A stretch of DNA of 18,424 nucleotides, taken from positions 1-18,424 of the forward strand of contig JAEZKX010000052.1 of NCBI GenBank assembly GCA_023436025.1. Direction: 5' to 3'. This document shows, one piece after another, positions 7,236 through 13,711 of the stretch. Each line of letters opens with the position of its first letter. Position 1 is the first letter of the stretch. This DNA comes from Pseudomonadota bacterium. Lineage in GTDB: Bacteria; Pseudomonadota; Gammaproteobacteria; Burkholderiales; Burkholderiaceae_C. The translations under genes and the position numbers were made by a program. The notes beneath the pieces were generated by a model. The model had not been told where the DNA came from. It saw only the letters and a program-made list of their open reading frames with translations, and made no database searches.

Positions 7236-7261
7236 AGCCGCCCCGCCCGGGGCGGCTTTTT
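7236..7261 (+). terminator. Intrinsic terminator after the DUF4148 gene
   Basis: A perfect 9-bp stem, AGCCGCCCC (7236-7244) with GGGGCGGCT (7249-7257), a 4-base loop, and a run of five T at 7257-7261. It lies 21 bases after the stop codon. Confidence 0.9.
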
Positions 7262-7365
7262 GTTGCGCTAGTGACAGAACGAGATAGAAATGGCGTGACT
7301 TTGGCGCACCAAGCCCTTGTTTTGATTGGAGTTCCGCCAATTACTTCACTGTGGCGCGCTTGCGC

Positions 7366-7393
7366 GGGTGACACGATGCGCATACTGTCACCC
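7366..7393. promoter_or_regulatory. 28-bp dyad upstream of the 7424-7765 gene
   Basis: Outer arms GGGTGACA (7366-7373) and TGTCACCC (7386-7393) share a centre with the inner palindrome ATGCGCAT (7376-7383), so 12 of 14 base pairs are symmetric. It overlaps a weak candidate promoter (TTGCGC at 7360-7365, 17-base spacer, TACTGT at 7383-7388). It looks like a repressor operator, although an RNA hairpin in a leader is also possible. The rest of the 7216-7423 gap holds the upstream terminator and less GC-rich DNA with further GTGAC words at 7271 and 7295. Confidence 0.55.
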
Positions 7394-7423
7394 TGTCCGG
7401 TTTTTCGCCATCACGTCCGCACC

Positions 7424-7765
7424 ATGCGCTGGTTCAAAGACAGCCTCCGCACCAGCATCTACGGATTGCTGGGCAACCCTGCCGCTCCCAGCGAGTCCAC
7501 GCTCGAGACCGGGACGGAAGAAGTGCGCGAGACGATGCTGTCCCTCCTCGGCGAGACCGGCATGAAGCAGTTCCCCCATGTCACCCGGCGCATCCGCTTC
7601 GCCAACGACATCCAGGCCCTGTGGTACCTGCGTGGCGACCTCATGGGCGCCCTGGCAGCCATGCACGGCGAATCCATGGCGCGCCAGCGGGTGCAGGAGA
7701 TCACGCAGATGTTCCACGGGCTGCTGCCCGGTTCGCTCACCTCGCGGCCCAGCCCGTTGATGTGA
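7424..7765 (+). CDS. Hypothetical protein, 113 residues
   Basis: I do not recognise a family. The ATG at 7424 begins MRWFKDSLRTSIYGLLGN. The frame is open further upstream, but that part crosses the terminator-proximal leader and the 28-bp dyad and does not look like protein. The product is predicted to be soluble and mainly helical, with no signal peptide or convincing membrane segment. Its central part (TEEVRETMLSLLGETGMKQF, then RRIRFANDIQALWYLRGDLMGALA) has regular amphipathic spacing. No Shine-Dalgarno is evident. It is convergent with the LD-carboxypeptidase gene, with only 10 nt between the stops. The codon-like third-position GC bias supports it being real. Confidence 0.6.
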   Translation: MRWFKDSLRTSIYGLLGNPAAPSESTLETGTEEVRETMLSLLGETGMKQFPHVTRRIRFANDIQALWYLRGDLMGALAAMHGESMARQRVQEITQMFHGLLPGSLTSRPSPLM

Positions 7766-7775
7766 GCCTGCCTGC

Positions 7776-8696
7776 CTAGTGCAGGTGGCCCCACAGCAGG
7801 AAAGCGTCGCGGCCTTCCGCCGCCAACGTGACCTTGGCGCCCACCGGCAGGCACACCTTGGTGGGAACGTGCCCGAACGGCAGCCCGGTCAGTACCGGCG
7901 CCTTGACCTGGGTGCGCAGCCAATCCACCACCGTCTTCAGCTTGAAACCCTTGTCGTGCGGCACCGGCGCCCAGTTGGTGAACTGCCCCAGCACGATGGC
8001 CTTCTGCTTCTGCAGCACGCCGGCGTACAGCAGCTGCGTCAGCATGCGTTCGATGCGGTAGGGGTGCTCGTTCACGTCCTCCAGGAACAGCACGCCACCC
8101 TTCACCTTGGGCATCCAGGGCGTTCCGGCCAGGGCCGCGACCATGGCGAGGTTGCCGCCCCAGAGGACGCCGCGCGCCTGCAGCGGTTCGGCCTGGGCCT
8201 CTGCGCGGGGCAGTTGCCAGCCGGTGCCCTCCCCCTGCCCGCAGACCAGGTCGCCGAAGCAGTCCTGCATGATGTCGTCGGGCTCGGCCTCGCTGCCGAA
8301 GTCCTCGCCGACCGCGGGCCCGGCCCAGGTGGTGCGGCCGGTTTCGGCCAGCACCGCGTTCTGGAAGGCGGTGAAGTCGCTCAGGCCGACGAAGCGGGTG
8401 CCGCGGTCGATGGCCTTGGCCACCGCCTTGTACGGGATGCGCGGCAGCAGGCGCGTGAGGCCGTAGCCGCCGCGCGTGATGATGGCGACGTCGGCGCCGC
8501 TGGCCGCCGCCCGCGCGATCGCGGCCAGCCGGGTATCGTCGTCGCCGGCGAAACGCATGTGCGTCGCCAGCGCCGAAGGGTCGAGCACGACCTCGTGGCC
8601 CAGGGCCTTCAGCCGGGCGATGCCGCGACGCAGGGCGTCCTTGTTGCGCACGGCGCTGGACGGGGAAAAGACGTAAATGCGTTTCTTGTCGGTCAC
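7776..8696 (-). CDS. ldcA: LD-carboxypeptidase (peptidase family S66)
   Basis: Cytoplasmic L,D-carboxypeptidase that removes the terminal D-Ala from recycled murein tetrapeptides; the family also includes MccF. The 306-residue protein has the S66 layout: YVFSPSSAV at the N-terminus, TRGGYGLTRLLP, the serine nucleophile in FVGLSDFTAF, the glutamate in GGVLFLEDVNEHPYRIERML, and the histidine in GLPFGHVPTK. The GTG start (8696-8694) overlaps the stop of the TadA-hydrolase fusion gene by 4 nt, so it is the last gene of an overlapping four-gene cluster. A link to tRNA editing is not obvious; the clustering may simply reflect shared expression. Confidence 0.92.
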   Translation of the reverse strand: MTDKKRIYVFSPSSAVRNKDALRRGIARLKALGHEVVLDPSALATHMRFAGDDDTRLAAIARAAASGADVAIITRGGYGLTRLLPRIPYKAVAKAIDRGTRFVGLSDFTAFQNAVLAETGRTTWAGPAVGEDFGSEAEPDDIMQDCFGDLVCGQGEGTGWQLPRAEAQAEPLQARGVLWGGNLAMVAALAGTPWMPKVKGGVLFLEDVNEHPYRIERMLTQLLYAGVLQKQKAIVLGQFTNWAPVPHDKGFKLKTVVDWLRTQVKAPVLTGLPFGHVPTKVCLPVGAKVTLAAEGRDAFLLWGHLH

Positions 8697-10072
8697 GGCT
8701 GGAAGTATCCCACCGCCTGCCGTGCCACCGTCTCGCCGTGCTCCTGCACGAAGTGGCCAGCCTGCGGCAGCACGATGGGTTCGGGGCAGCCGCGGATCTG
8801 CGCGCGCAGCGCCTGCATGGTCTCCAGGCCCAGCACCGGATCCTGCGCGCCGACGAACATCAGCGAGCGGCCCTGCCACTGCGTGGCCAGGAAGCCGCGG
8901 GCCCGGCGCGACAGTTCGGCGCCGTCGGCTTCGGGATGGTCCGGCACCATCGGCGGGAACATGCGCAGGGCGGCGCGGTGGCCGGCATCGGGAAACGGCG
9001 CGTCGTAGGCGGCGCACTCCGCCGGCGTGAGGTGCGGATTGCCGCGCGCGAACAGCCGGCCCACCGCGTAGTTCGGCTTCTTCGCGCACATTTCGCGCCA
9101 GGCCAGGAAGCCCGCCGACAGCGGCGCATCGCCGGTGGCGAGCATGGTGTTCATCAGCAGCAGGCCGCGGTAGCGTTCGGGCGCCGCCATCGGCAGGGTC
9201 AGGCCGAGCAGGCCGCCCCAGTCCTGCACCACCAGCACGACGTCGCGCAGGTCCAGCCGCTCGATCAATTCCAGCAGCACCTGGCGGTGCCAGCCGAAGC
9301 CGTGCGCCGCATCCCGCTTGGGCTTGTCGCTCCTGCCGAAGCCGATGAGGTCGGGTGCCACCACGCGGTCGCCCGCCGCCAGGAACACCGGCAGCATGCG
9401 GCGGTAGAGGTAGCTCCACGACGGGTTGCCGTGCAGGCACAGCCAGGTGCGCGGCGCATCGCGCGGTCCCTCGTCCAGGTAGTGCATGCGCAGCCCGGCG
9501 AGCGCCGGCAGGTCGCCGAGGTAGCGCGGGGCCCAGGGGTAGCCGGGCAGGTCCAGGAAGCGCGATTCCGGCGTGCGCAGGGCGTCCTCGCGCAGGGGTT
9601 GGGCGCTGGCGCGGGCCTGCTGCCGCCGCTGGCGGAAGAAGGACGACAGCGCCGCGCCGCATTCCTCGGCCAGCACCCCGCCCTGCACCTGCGTGCGGTG
9701 GTTCAGGCGCGGCTCGCCGAACAGGTCGACCACCGAGCCGGCGGCGCCGGTCTTGGGATCGGCCGCCGCATAGACCACGCGCCGCACCCGCGCGTGCAGC
9801 ATGGCGCCCGCGCACATCGCGCAGGGCTCCAGCGTGACATAGAGCGCGCAGTCGTCCAGGCGGTAGTTCCCCAGCGCGGCCGCCGCCTCGCGCAGGGCCT
9901 GCATCTCCGCATGGGCGGTGGGGTCGTGGCCGGAGATGGGATGGTTGTGGCCGCGGCCGATGATGCGGCCGTCGCGCACCACCACGGCGCCGACTGGAAC
10001 TTCGCCCGCCGCTTCGGCCTGGCGCGCCAGCGCCAGCGCCTCGCGCATGAAATTGGCGTCCTCGTCGCTCAC
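8693..10072 (-). CDS. tadA: TadA tRNA adenosine deaminase fused to a DhlA-like haloalkane dehalogenase domain
   Basis: A 459-residue two-domain protein. Residues 1-150 are a tRNA-specific adenosine deaminase, making inosine at wobble position 34. They have the zinc/catalytic motif HAE (H54, E56) and PCAMC (C84, C87), plus EVPVGAVVV and FGEPRLNHR. Residues about 160-459 align end to end with haloalkane dehalogenases of the DhlA type. This part shows RTPESRF, YLDEG, oxyanion segment HGNPSWSYLYR (from H214), nucleophile D284 in VVQDWGG, halide-binding tryptophans W285 and probably W325, acid D411 in GAQDPVLG, and base H440 in QAGHFVQEHGE. Ordinary TadA is about 150-180 residues. The frame has no stop between domains and the linker is short. 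The GTG start at 10072 overlaps the upstream gene by 4 nt. Such fusions occur in related Burkholderiales, as I recall, but the substrate of the second domain is unknown. Confidence 0.92.
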   Translation of the reverse strand: MSDEDANFMREALALARQAEAAGEVPVGAVVVRDGRIIGRGHNHPISGHDPTAHAEMQALREAAAALGNYRLDDCALYVTLEPCAMCAGAMLHARVRRVVYAAADPKTGAAGSVVDLFGEPRLNHRTQVQGGVLAEECGAALSSFFRQRRQQARASAQPLREDALRTPESRFLDLPGYPWAPRYLGDLPALAGLRMHYLDEGPRDAPRTWLCLHGNPSWSYLYRRMLPVFLAAGDRVVAPDLIGFGRSDKPKRDAAHGFGWHRQVLLELIERLDLRDVVLVVQDWGGLLGLTLPMAAPERYRGLLLMNTMLATGDAPLSAGFLAWREMCAKKPNYAVGRLFARGNPHLTPAECAAYDAPFPDAGHRAALRMFPPMVPDHPEADGAELSRRARGFLATQWQGRSLMFVGAQDPVLGLETMQALRAQIRGCPEPIVLPQAGHFVQEHGETVARQAVGYFQP

Positions 10073-10293
10073 TTCGGGTCGTCGGGCATCGCGCGTGGCG
10101 GCTGCATCGCGCCTTCGACCGCCTTCTGGAACTGGTCGACCTGCTGGCGCGGCGTTGCGGCGGGTGCCATGGCCGGGCCGCCCGGCACGCTCGCTGCCGG
10201 CGGCGCCACCCCGGCACCCAGTTGCTTCTTGGCCAGCATGCCCACGATGGCCACCACGACCAGCAGGCCGAGGATCCCGAACACTGCGCGCAT
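10069..10293 (-). CDS. Small single-pass membrane protein, 74 residues
   Basis: I do not recognise this protein. It starts MRAVFGILGLLVVVAIVGMLAKKQ, a single membrane segment followed by positive charge. A Pro/Ala/Gly-rich linker (residues about 25-48) and a short polar helix (QQVDQFQKAVEGAMQ) follow. It could be a membrane anchor with a periplasmic or cytoplasmic tail. The ATG at 10293 overlaps the paiB-like stop by one base (TGATG), and its stop overlaps the tadA GTG by 4 nt, so it is embedded between the two genes and probably translated by coupling. This embedding, rather than similarity, is the main support that it is real. Confidence 0.75.
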   Translation of the reverse strand: MRAVFGILGLLVVVAIVGMLAKKQLGAGVAPPAASVPGGPAMAPAATPRQQVDQFQKAVEGAMQPPRAMPDDPK

Positions 10294-10913
10294 CACGTTC
10301 CTCCCATTCCCAATCGTTCCATCCAGCCCGCGAGGGCGCGCTCGTCGGCGCTGCCCGTCGCGTACATCTGCCGCATGCTGCCATGCGCTTCGCGCCGGTG
10401 CTGGTTCAGCTTGAGCTTGCATGCCCAGCGCGTCACCCCTAACTCGAAGGCGACGATGCCGGCCAGCAGCTTGTGCTGGAAATCCTCGCCCAGGTCGCGC
10501 CACTGCTGTGCGTACGGCGGCTCGTGGTCGCCGATCAGCTTCTTCAGGAGGCGGTCCTTGCCCGGCGCATCTTCAATCAGCGTCGCCTGCACCTCGCAGT
10601 GCACGGCGAGATAGTTCCAACTGGGCACGCGCTGGCGGTCCGGGTAGACCTGGGGCGACAGGTAGGCGTGCGGCCCCAGGAACGTGACCAGCGCGCGCGG
10701 CCGGGCCTGCAGGTGGCGCCAGTGCGGATTGGGCCTGGCGACGTGGCCGAGCAGCGTGAAGCGCCCTTCCCTTGCCTCCAGGTGCAGCGGCAGGTGCGTG
10801 ACGAAGGGGAAGCCTTCGTCGTCGGTTGACACCAGGCTGGCGAAGGGATGCGCCCGCATCAGGTCGGCGGCGCTCGCGGGGTCGTCGGACTTGAAGTGGG
10901 GGGGCTGGTACAT
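10293..10913 (-). CDS. PaiB-like FMN-binding negative transcriptional regulator family protein
   Basis: A 206-residue protein starting MYQPPHFKSDDPASAADLMRAHPFASLVST, which is the family N-terminus. Further conserved parts are THLPLHLE, LLGHVARPNPHW, FLGPHAYLSPQVY, VPSWNYLAVHCEV and a C-terminal KLNQHR-type segment. The family has a split-barrel FMN-binding fold; Bacillus subtilis PaiB is linked to repression of sporulation and protease genes. Its biochemical role in proteobacteria is unclear, and it may be a flavin-dependent enzyme rather than a DNA-binding regulator. It is the first gene of the cluster running to ldcA. A CATAAT hexamer at 10926-10921 lies just upstream, flanked by GCCC/GGGC arms (10915-10928), and is a possible -10. 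Confidence 0.9.
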   Translation of the reverse strand: MYQPPHFKSDDPASAADLMRAHPFASLVSTDDEGFPFVTHLPLHLEAREGRFTLLGHVARPNPHWRHLQARPRALVTFLGPHAYLSPQVYPDRQRVPSWNYLAVHCEVQATLIEDAPGKDRLLKKLIGDHEPPYAQQWRDLGEDFQHKLLAGIVAFELGVTRWACKLKLNQHRREAHGSMRQMYATGSADERALAGWMERLGMGGT

Positions 10914-11042
10914 GGCCCGATTATGGGCAACATCGCCCCGAAGCCCATCCCGCACCCACGCCCGCGCGCTGGACGCAGCCGGCGTGCCACCGTCGCCGGT
11001 GCCCCGGCTGACGCCACGCACCCCTTGACGAGGCCAGGCGTC

Positions 11043-11324
11043 CTAGCGCGCCGTATGGACGCAGGCCTCCCAAGGCAGCACGTCGCAGCCGCAATGCGGC
11101 GCCAGTTGCCTGGGCCCGGTGCGCACCGGCCCCGCGGACATCGCGCGCCCGGCCGCCGGGGCCGGCGCGGCACCGGCCTCGGCGTCCTCGGTCATCCAGC
11201 GCCGGAACGGGGCGAGGTCCTTGGGATCCTGGACGTACCAGCACTTGCGGGTGGGGTCCCACCGCGCACCCAGCGCCTTGGCCTCGTCCTTCTCCGCGAA
11301 GGGGGTCTTCAAGTTGATGCGCAT
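11043..11324 (-). CDS. DUF5710-domain protein
   Basis: A 93-residue protein starting MRINLKTPFAEKDEAKALGA, followed by RWDPTRKCWYV. This is the DUF5710 signature, a small domain also found in plasmid TraC primases and other DNA-processing proteins. Residues about 48-62 are Ala/Pro-rich, and the tail is Cys/His-containing (HCGCDVLPWEACVH), possibly metal-binding. The start is 7 nt after the guaA stop on the same strand, so it is likely co-transcribed with guaA. The function is unknown. The remaining 129 nt to paiB hold no further gene that I can support. Confidence 0.8.
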   Translation of the reverse strand: MRINLKTPFAEKDEAKALGARWDPTRKCWYVQDPKDLAPFRRWMTEDAEAGAAPAPAAGRAMSAGPVRTGPRQLAPHCGCDVLPWEACVHTAR

Positions 11325-11331
11325 GCGGGGC

Positions 11332-12945
11332 TCATTCCCACTCGATCGTCGCCGGCGGCTTGCTGCTGACGTCGTAGGTCACGCGGTTGATTCCGCGCAC
11401 CTCGTTGATGATCCGGCCCGACACCTTCTTCAGCAGCGCGTACGGCAGTTCGGCCCAGTCGGCCGTCATGAAGTCGCTGGTCTGCACGGCGCGCAGCGCC
11501 ACCACGTACTCGTAGGTGCGGCCGTCGCCCATCACGCCCACGCTCTTGACCGGCAGGAATACGGTGAAGGCCTGGCTGGTCAGGTCGTACCAGGTCTTGC
11601 CGGTGCGCTCGTCGCGGAAGTTGCGCAGTTCCTCGATGAAGATGGCGTCGGCGCGGCGCAGCAGGTCGGCGTACTCCTTCTTCACCTCGCCCAGGATGCG
11701 CACGCCCAGGCCCGGTCCCGGGAAGGGATGGCGGTAGACCATCTCCGGCGGCAGGCCCAGGGCCACGCCCAGCTCGCGCACCTCGTCCTTGAACAGGTCG
11801 CGCAGCGGTTCCAGCAGCTTCAGGCCCAGCTGCTCGGGCAGGCCGCCCACGTTGTGGTGGCTCTTGATGGTGACGGCCTTCTTGCTCTTGGCGCCGCCCG
11901 ACTCGATGACGTCCGGGTAGATCGTGCCCTGCGCCAGCCAGGCCACGTGGCGCGCATGCGTCTCCTTGATCTTCGCGGCCTCGGCCTTGAAGACCTCGAC
12001 GAACTCGCGGCCGATGATCTTGCGCTTGGCTTCGGGGTCGGAAACGCCGGCCAGCTTGCCCAGGAACTGCGCGCTGGCATCGACGCGCACCACGTTGGCA
12101 TGCAGGCGGCCCGCGAACATCTCCATCACCATGTCGCCCTCGTCCAGGCGCAGCAGCCCGTGGTCGACGAAGACGCAGGTGAGCTGGTCGCCGATGGCGC
12201 GGTGGATCAGGGCGGCTGCCACCGAGGAGTCGACGCCGCCGGACAGGCCCAGGATCACTTCCTCGTCGCCCACCTGACGGCGGATCGCCTCGACCGCCTC
12301 GGCGATGTGGTCCTTCATCACCCAGTCCGGACGGGCGCCGCAGATGCCCAGCACGAAGCGGTCGAGCAGCGCGCGTCCCTGCACCGTGTGGGTGACCTCG
12401 GGGTGGAACTGCACCCCGTAGAAGCGGCGGGTCTCGTCGGCCATGCCGGCGATGGGACAGCTCTCGGTGGAGGCCATCAGCTTGAAGCCGGGGGGCAGCT
12501 CGGTGACCTTGTCGCCGTGCGACATCCACACGTTGAGCATGCCGTGGCCTTCGACCGTGGTGAAGTCGGCGATTTCGCGCAGCAGCTCCGTGTGGCCGCG
12601 CGCGCGCACGGCGGCGAAGCCGAACTCGCGCTTGTGGCCCGCTTCGACCTTGCCGCCCAGTTGCTGCGCCATGGTCTGCATGCCGTAGCAGATGCCCAGC
12701 ACCGGCACGCCCAGCTCGAACACGGCCTGCGGCGCGCGATCGGTGGATTCCTCGTAGACGCTGGCGTGGCTGCCCGAGAGGATCACGCCCTTGAGGTGGC
12801 CGTCGGCGGCGTACTGGCGGATCCAGTCGTCGCTGACGTCGCAGGGATGGACCTCGGACAGCACGTGCGCTTCGCGCACGCGGCGTGCGATCAGCTGCGT
12901 CACCTGGGAGCCGAAGTCGAGGATGAGGATCTTGTCGTGTTGCAT
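11332..12945 (-). CDS. guaA: GMP synthase (glutamine-hydrolysing)
   Basis: Converts XMP to GMP using ATP and glutamine, the last step of de novo guanine nucleotide synthesis. The 537-residue protein has an N-terminal class I glutamine amidotransferase with the triad C86 (GICYGMQ), H181 and E183 (FHPE). The ATP-pyrophosphatase domain has the PP-loop SGGVDS (235-240) and the dimerisation domain ends in PPATIEWE. It is full length. Its ATG lies only 3 nt after the stop of the VapC-type toxin gene, and I see no Shine-Dalgarno in the preceding bases, so translation may be coupled to the toxin gene. guaB lies upstream in the same direction with the toxin-antitoxin pair in between. Confidence 0.98.
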   Translation of the reverse strand: MQHDKILILDFGSQVTQLIARRVREAHVLSEVHPCDVSDDWIRQYAADGHLKGVILSGSHASVYEESTDRAPQAVFELGVPVLGICYGMQTMAQQLGGKVEAGHKREFGFAAVRARGHTELLREIADFTTVEGHGMLNVWMSHGDKVTELPPGFKLMASTESCPIAGMADETRRFYGVQFHPEVTHTVQGRALLDRFVLGICGARPDWVMKDHIAEAVEAIRRQVGDEEVILGLSGGVDSSVAAALIHRAIGDQLTCVFVDHGLLRLDEGDMVMEMFAGRLHANVVRVDASAQFLGKLAGVSDPEAKRKIIGREFVEVFKAEAAKIKETHARHVAWLAQGTIYPDVIESGGAKSKKAVTIKSHHNVGGLPEQLGLKLLEPLRDLFKDEVRELGVALGLPPEMVYRHPFPGPGLGVRILGEVKKEYADLLRRADAIFIEELRNFRDERTGKTWYDLTSQAFTVFLPVKSVGVMGDGRTYEYVVALRAVQTSDFMTADWAELPYALLKKVSGRIINEVRGINRVTYDVSSKPPATIEWE

Positions 12946-12948
12946 GGA

Positions 12949-13371
12949 TCAGAAAGTGAGGCAGACGATGCCGCAGGCCTTGGCGGCATCCAGGAGCTTG
13001 CGGTCGCGAGAGGCCAGCTGGCCGTTCAGGCGCAGGACCAGCTCGAGATAGGCGGCGTCGTAATAGCTGAGGTCATGGGCGCTGGCAAGCCGGGCGACCT
13101 GCAATTGCCGGTGCAGGTCCGGCGGCGCATCCAGCTGGATGCAGGTGGCGGCCAAGGCCTGCAGGGCGAGGTCCGGCGCCTCGGGGGCGATGCGACCGCG
13201 CCGCTGCGCCATCAGCAGCATGTTGCCCATTTCCCACGGCCAGATCTGGGGCGCGTGAAAGCCTGCGTTTTCCATCCGGGCATGGGCATAGAGGTTCTCG
13301 GCCGCCTCGGAGGTCTCGTCGGGCAGGACCCACGCCGCCGCGGCGGAGGCGTCGATGACGATGGGTTTCAC
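12949..13371 (-). CDS. PIN-domain toxin, VapC type
   Basis: A 140-residue PIN-domain ribonuclease of the VapC kind. The four expected acidic residues are visible: D7 in IVIDASAAAAWVLPDE, E47 in QIWPWEMGNML, D105 in HDLSYYDAAYLEL, and D123 in LASRDRKLL. VapC toxins typically cut tRNA or rRNA and are neutralised by a co-encoded antitoxin. The GTG start (13371-13369) overlaps the antitoxin stop by 4 nt, the usual toxin-antitoxin arrangement. It ends 3 nt before guaA. All catalytic residues are present, so the toxin looks intact. The target RNA cannot be told from sequence. Confidence 0.88.
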   Translation of the reverse strand: MKPIVIDASAAAAWVLPDETSEAAENLYAHARMENAGFHAPQIWPWEMGNMLLMAQRRGRIAPEAPDLALQALAATCIQLDAPPDLHRQLQVARLASAHDLSYYDAAYLELVLRLNGQLASRDRKLLDAAKACGIVCLTF

Positions 13372-13640
13372 CGGCGCCCCGCGTCACGCAAGGACTTCCA
13401 GTCGGTCTGGCCCTCGATCGCAGGCTGCACCTGCGCCCTCGCCTGGTAGGCTCGCAACTCGGCGATGGCCTGCAGGCGCTGGCGCTCCTGGTCCTCGGGC
13501 GCCACCGTCACGTCGACTTCCTTAACGATGCGCGCGATCTTCCTGCCATGGCGGGTGATCACGATCTCCTCGCCGTCCTCCACCGCCTGCAGCAGGGACG
13601 AAAAGCGGTCCTTGGCCTGGTGGACGGGCACGGTTTGCAT
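13368..13640 (-). CDS. Phd/YefM-family antitoxin
   Basis: A 90-residue antitoxin. The N-terminal half (VPVHQAKDRFSSLLQAVEDGEEIVITRHGRKIARIV) is the classical Phd/YefM DNA-binding fold. The C-terminal half (QRLQAIAELRAYQARAQ, then IEGQTDWKSLRDAGRR) is helical and probably wraps the toxin. Phd-type antitoxins repress their own operon with the toxin as co-repressor. The start lies 4 bases after a perfect TCTGGCCAGA palindrome, part of a four-site array. There is no obvious Shine-Dalgarno. The promoter lies in the 71-bp gap after guaB. Confidence 0.88.
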   Translation of the reverse strand: MQTVPVHQAKDRFSSLLQAVEDGEEIVITRHGRKIARIVKEVDVTVAPEDQERQRLQAIAELRAYQARAQVQPAIEGQTDWKSLRDAGRR

Positions 13641-13643
13641 GAG

Positions 13644-13709
13644 TCTGGCCAGAAAGTTGAAGTTGGCCTATTCTAAGAAAACAGGCCTGACCCTGCAAAT
13701 CTGGCCAGA
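13644..13709 (-). promoter_or_regulatory. Promoter and four-site operator of the toxin-antitoxin pair
   Basis: The outer sites are two perfect TCTGGCCAGA palindromes (13644-13653 and 13700-13709). Between them are two weaker sites, TTGGCCTA (13663-13670) and CAGGCCTG (13682-13689). The GGCC cores start at 13647, 13665, 13684 and 13703, a spacing of 18, 19 and 19 bp. On the minus strand TTGCAG (13698-13693), a 17-base spacer and TAGAAT (13675-13670) make a plausible promoter within the array. Antitoxin binding here is inference from the family. Confidence 0.65.
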
Positions 13710-13711
13710 AT

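Noticed and set aside
7271..7423. Upstream start for the 113-residue gene, adding 51 codons
   Set aside because: The added part crosses the 28-bp dyad and less GC-rich non-coding-like DNA, and its sequence does not look like protein.
8738..10414. A 558-codon open frame on the plus strand opposite the TadA-hydrolase fusion
   Set aside because: Shadow frame with Arg/His/Gln/Ala-rich composition; the minus-strand genes have clear catalytic motifs.
11119..13449. A 776-codon open frame on the plus strand opposite guaA and the toxin-antitoxin genes
   Set aside because: It is antisense to well-recognised genes, its composition (His, Gln, Ala, Gly, Leu, Arg rich) is that of a GC-rich shadow frame, and no family is recognisable.
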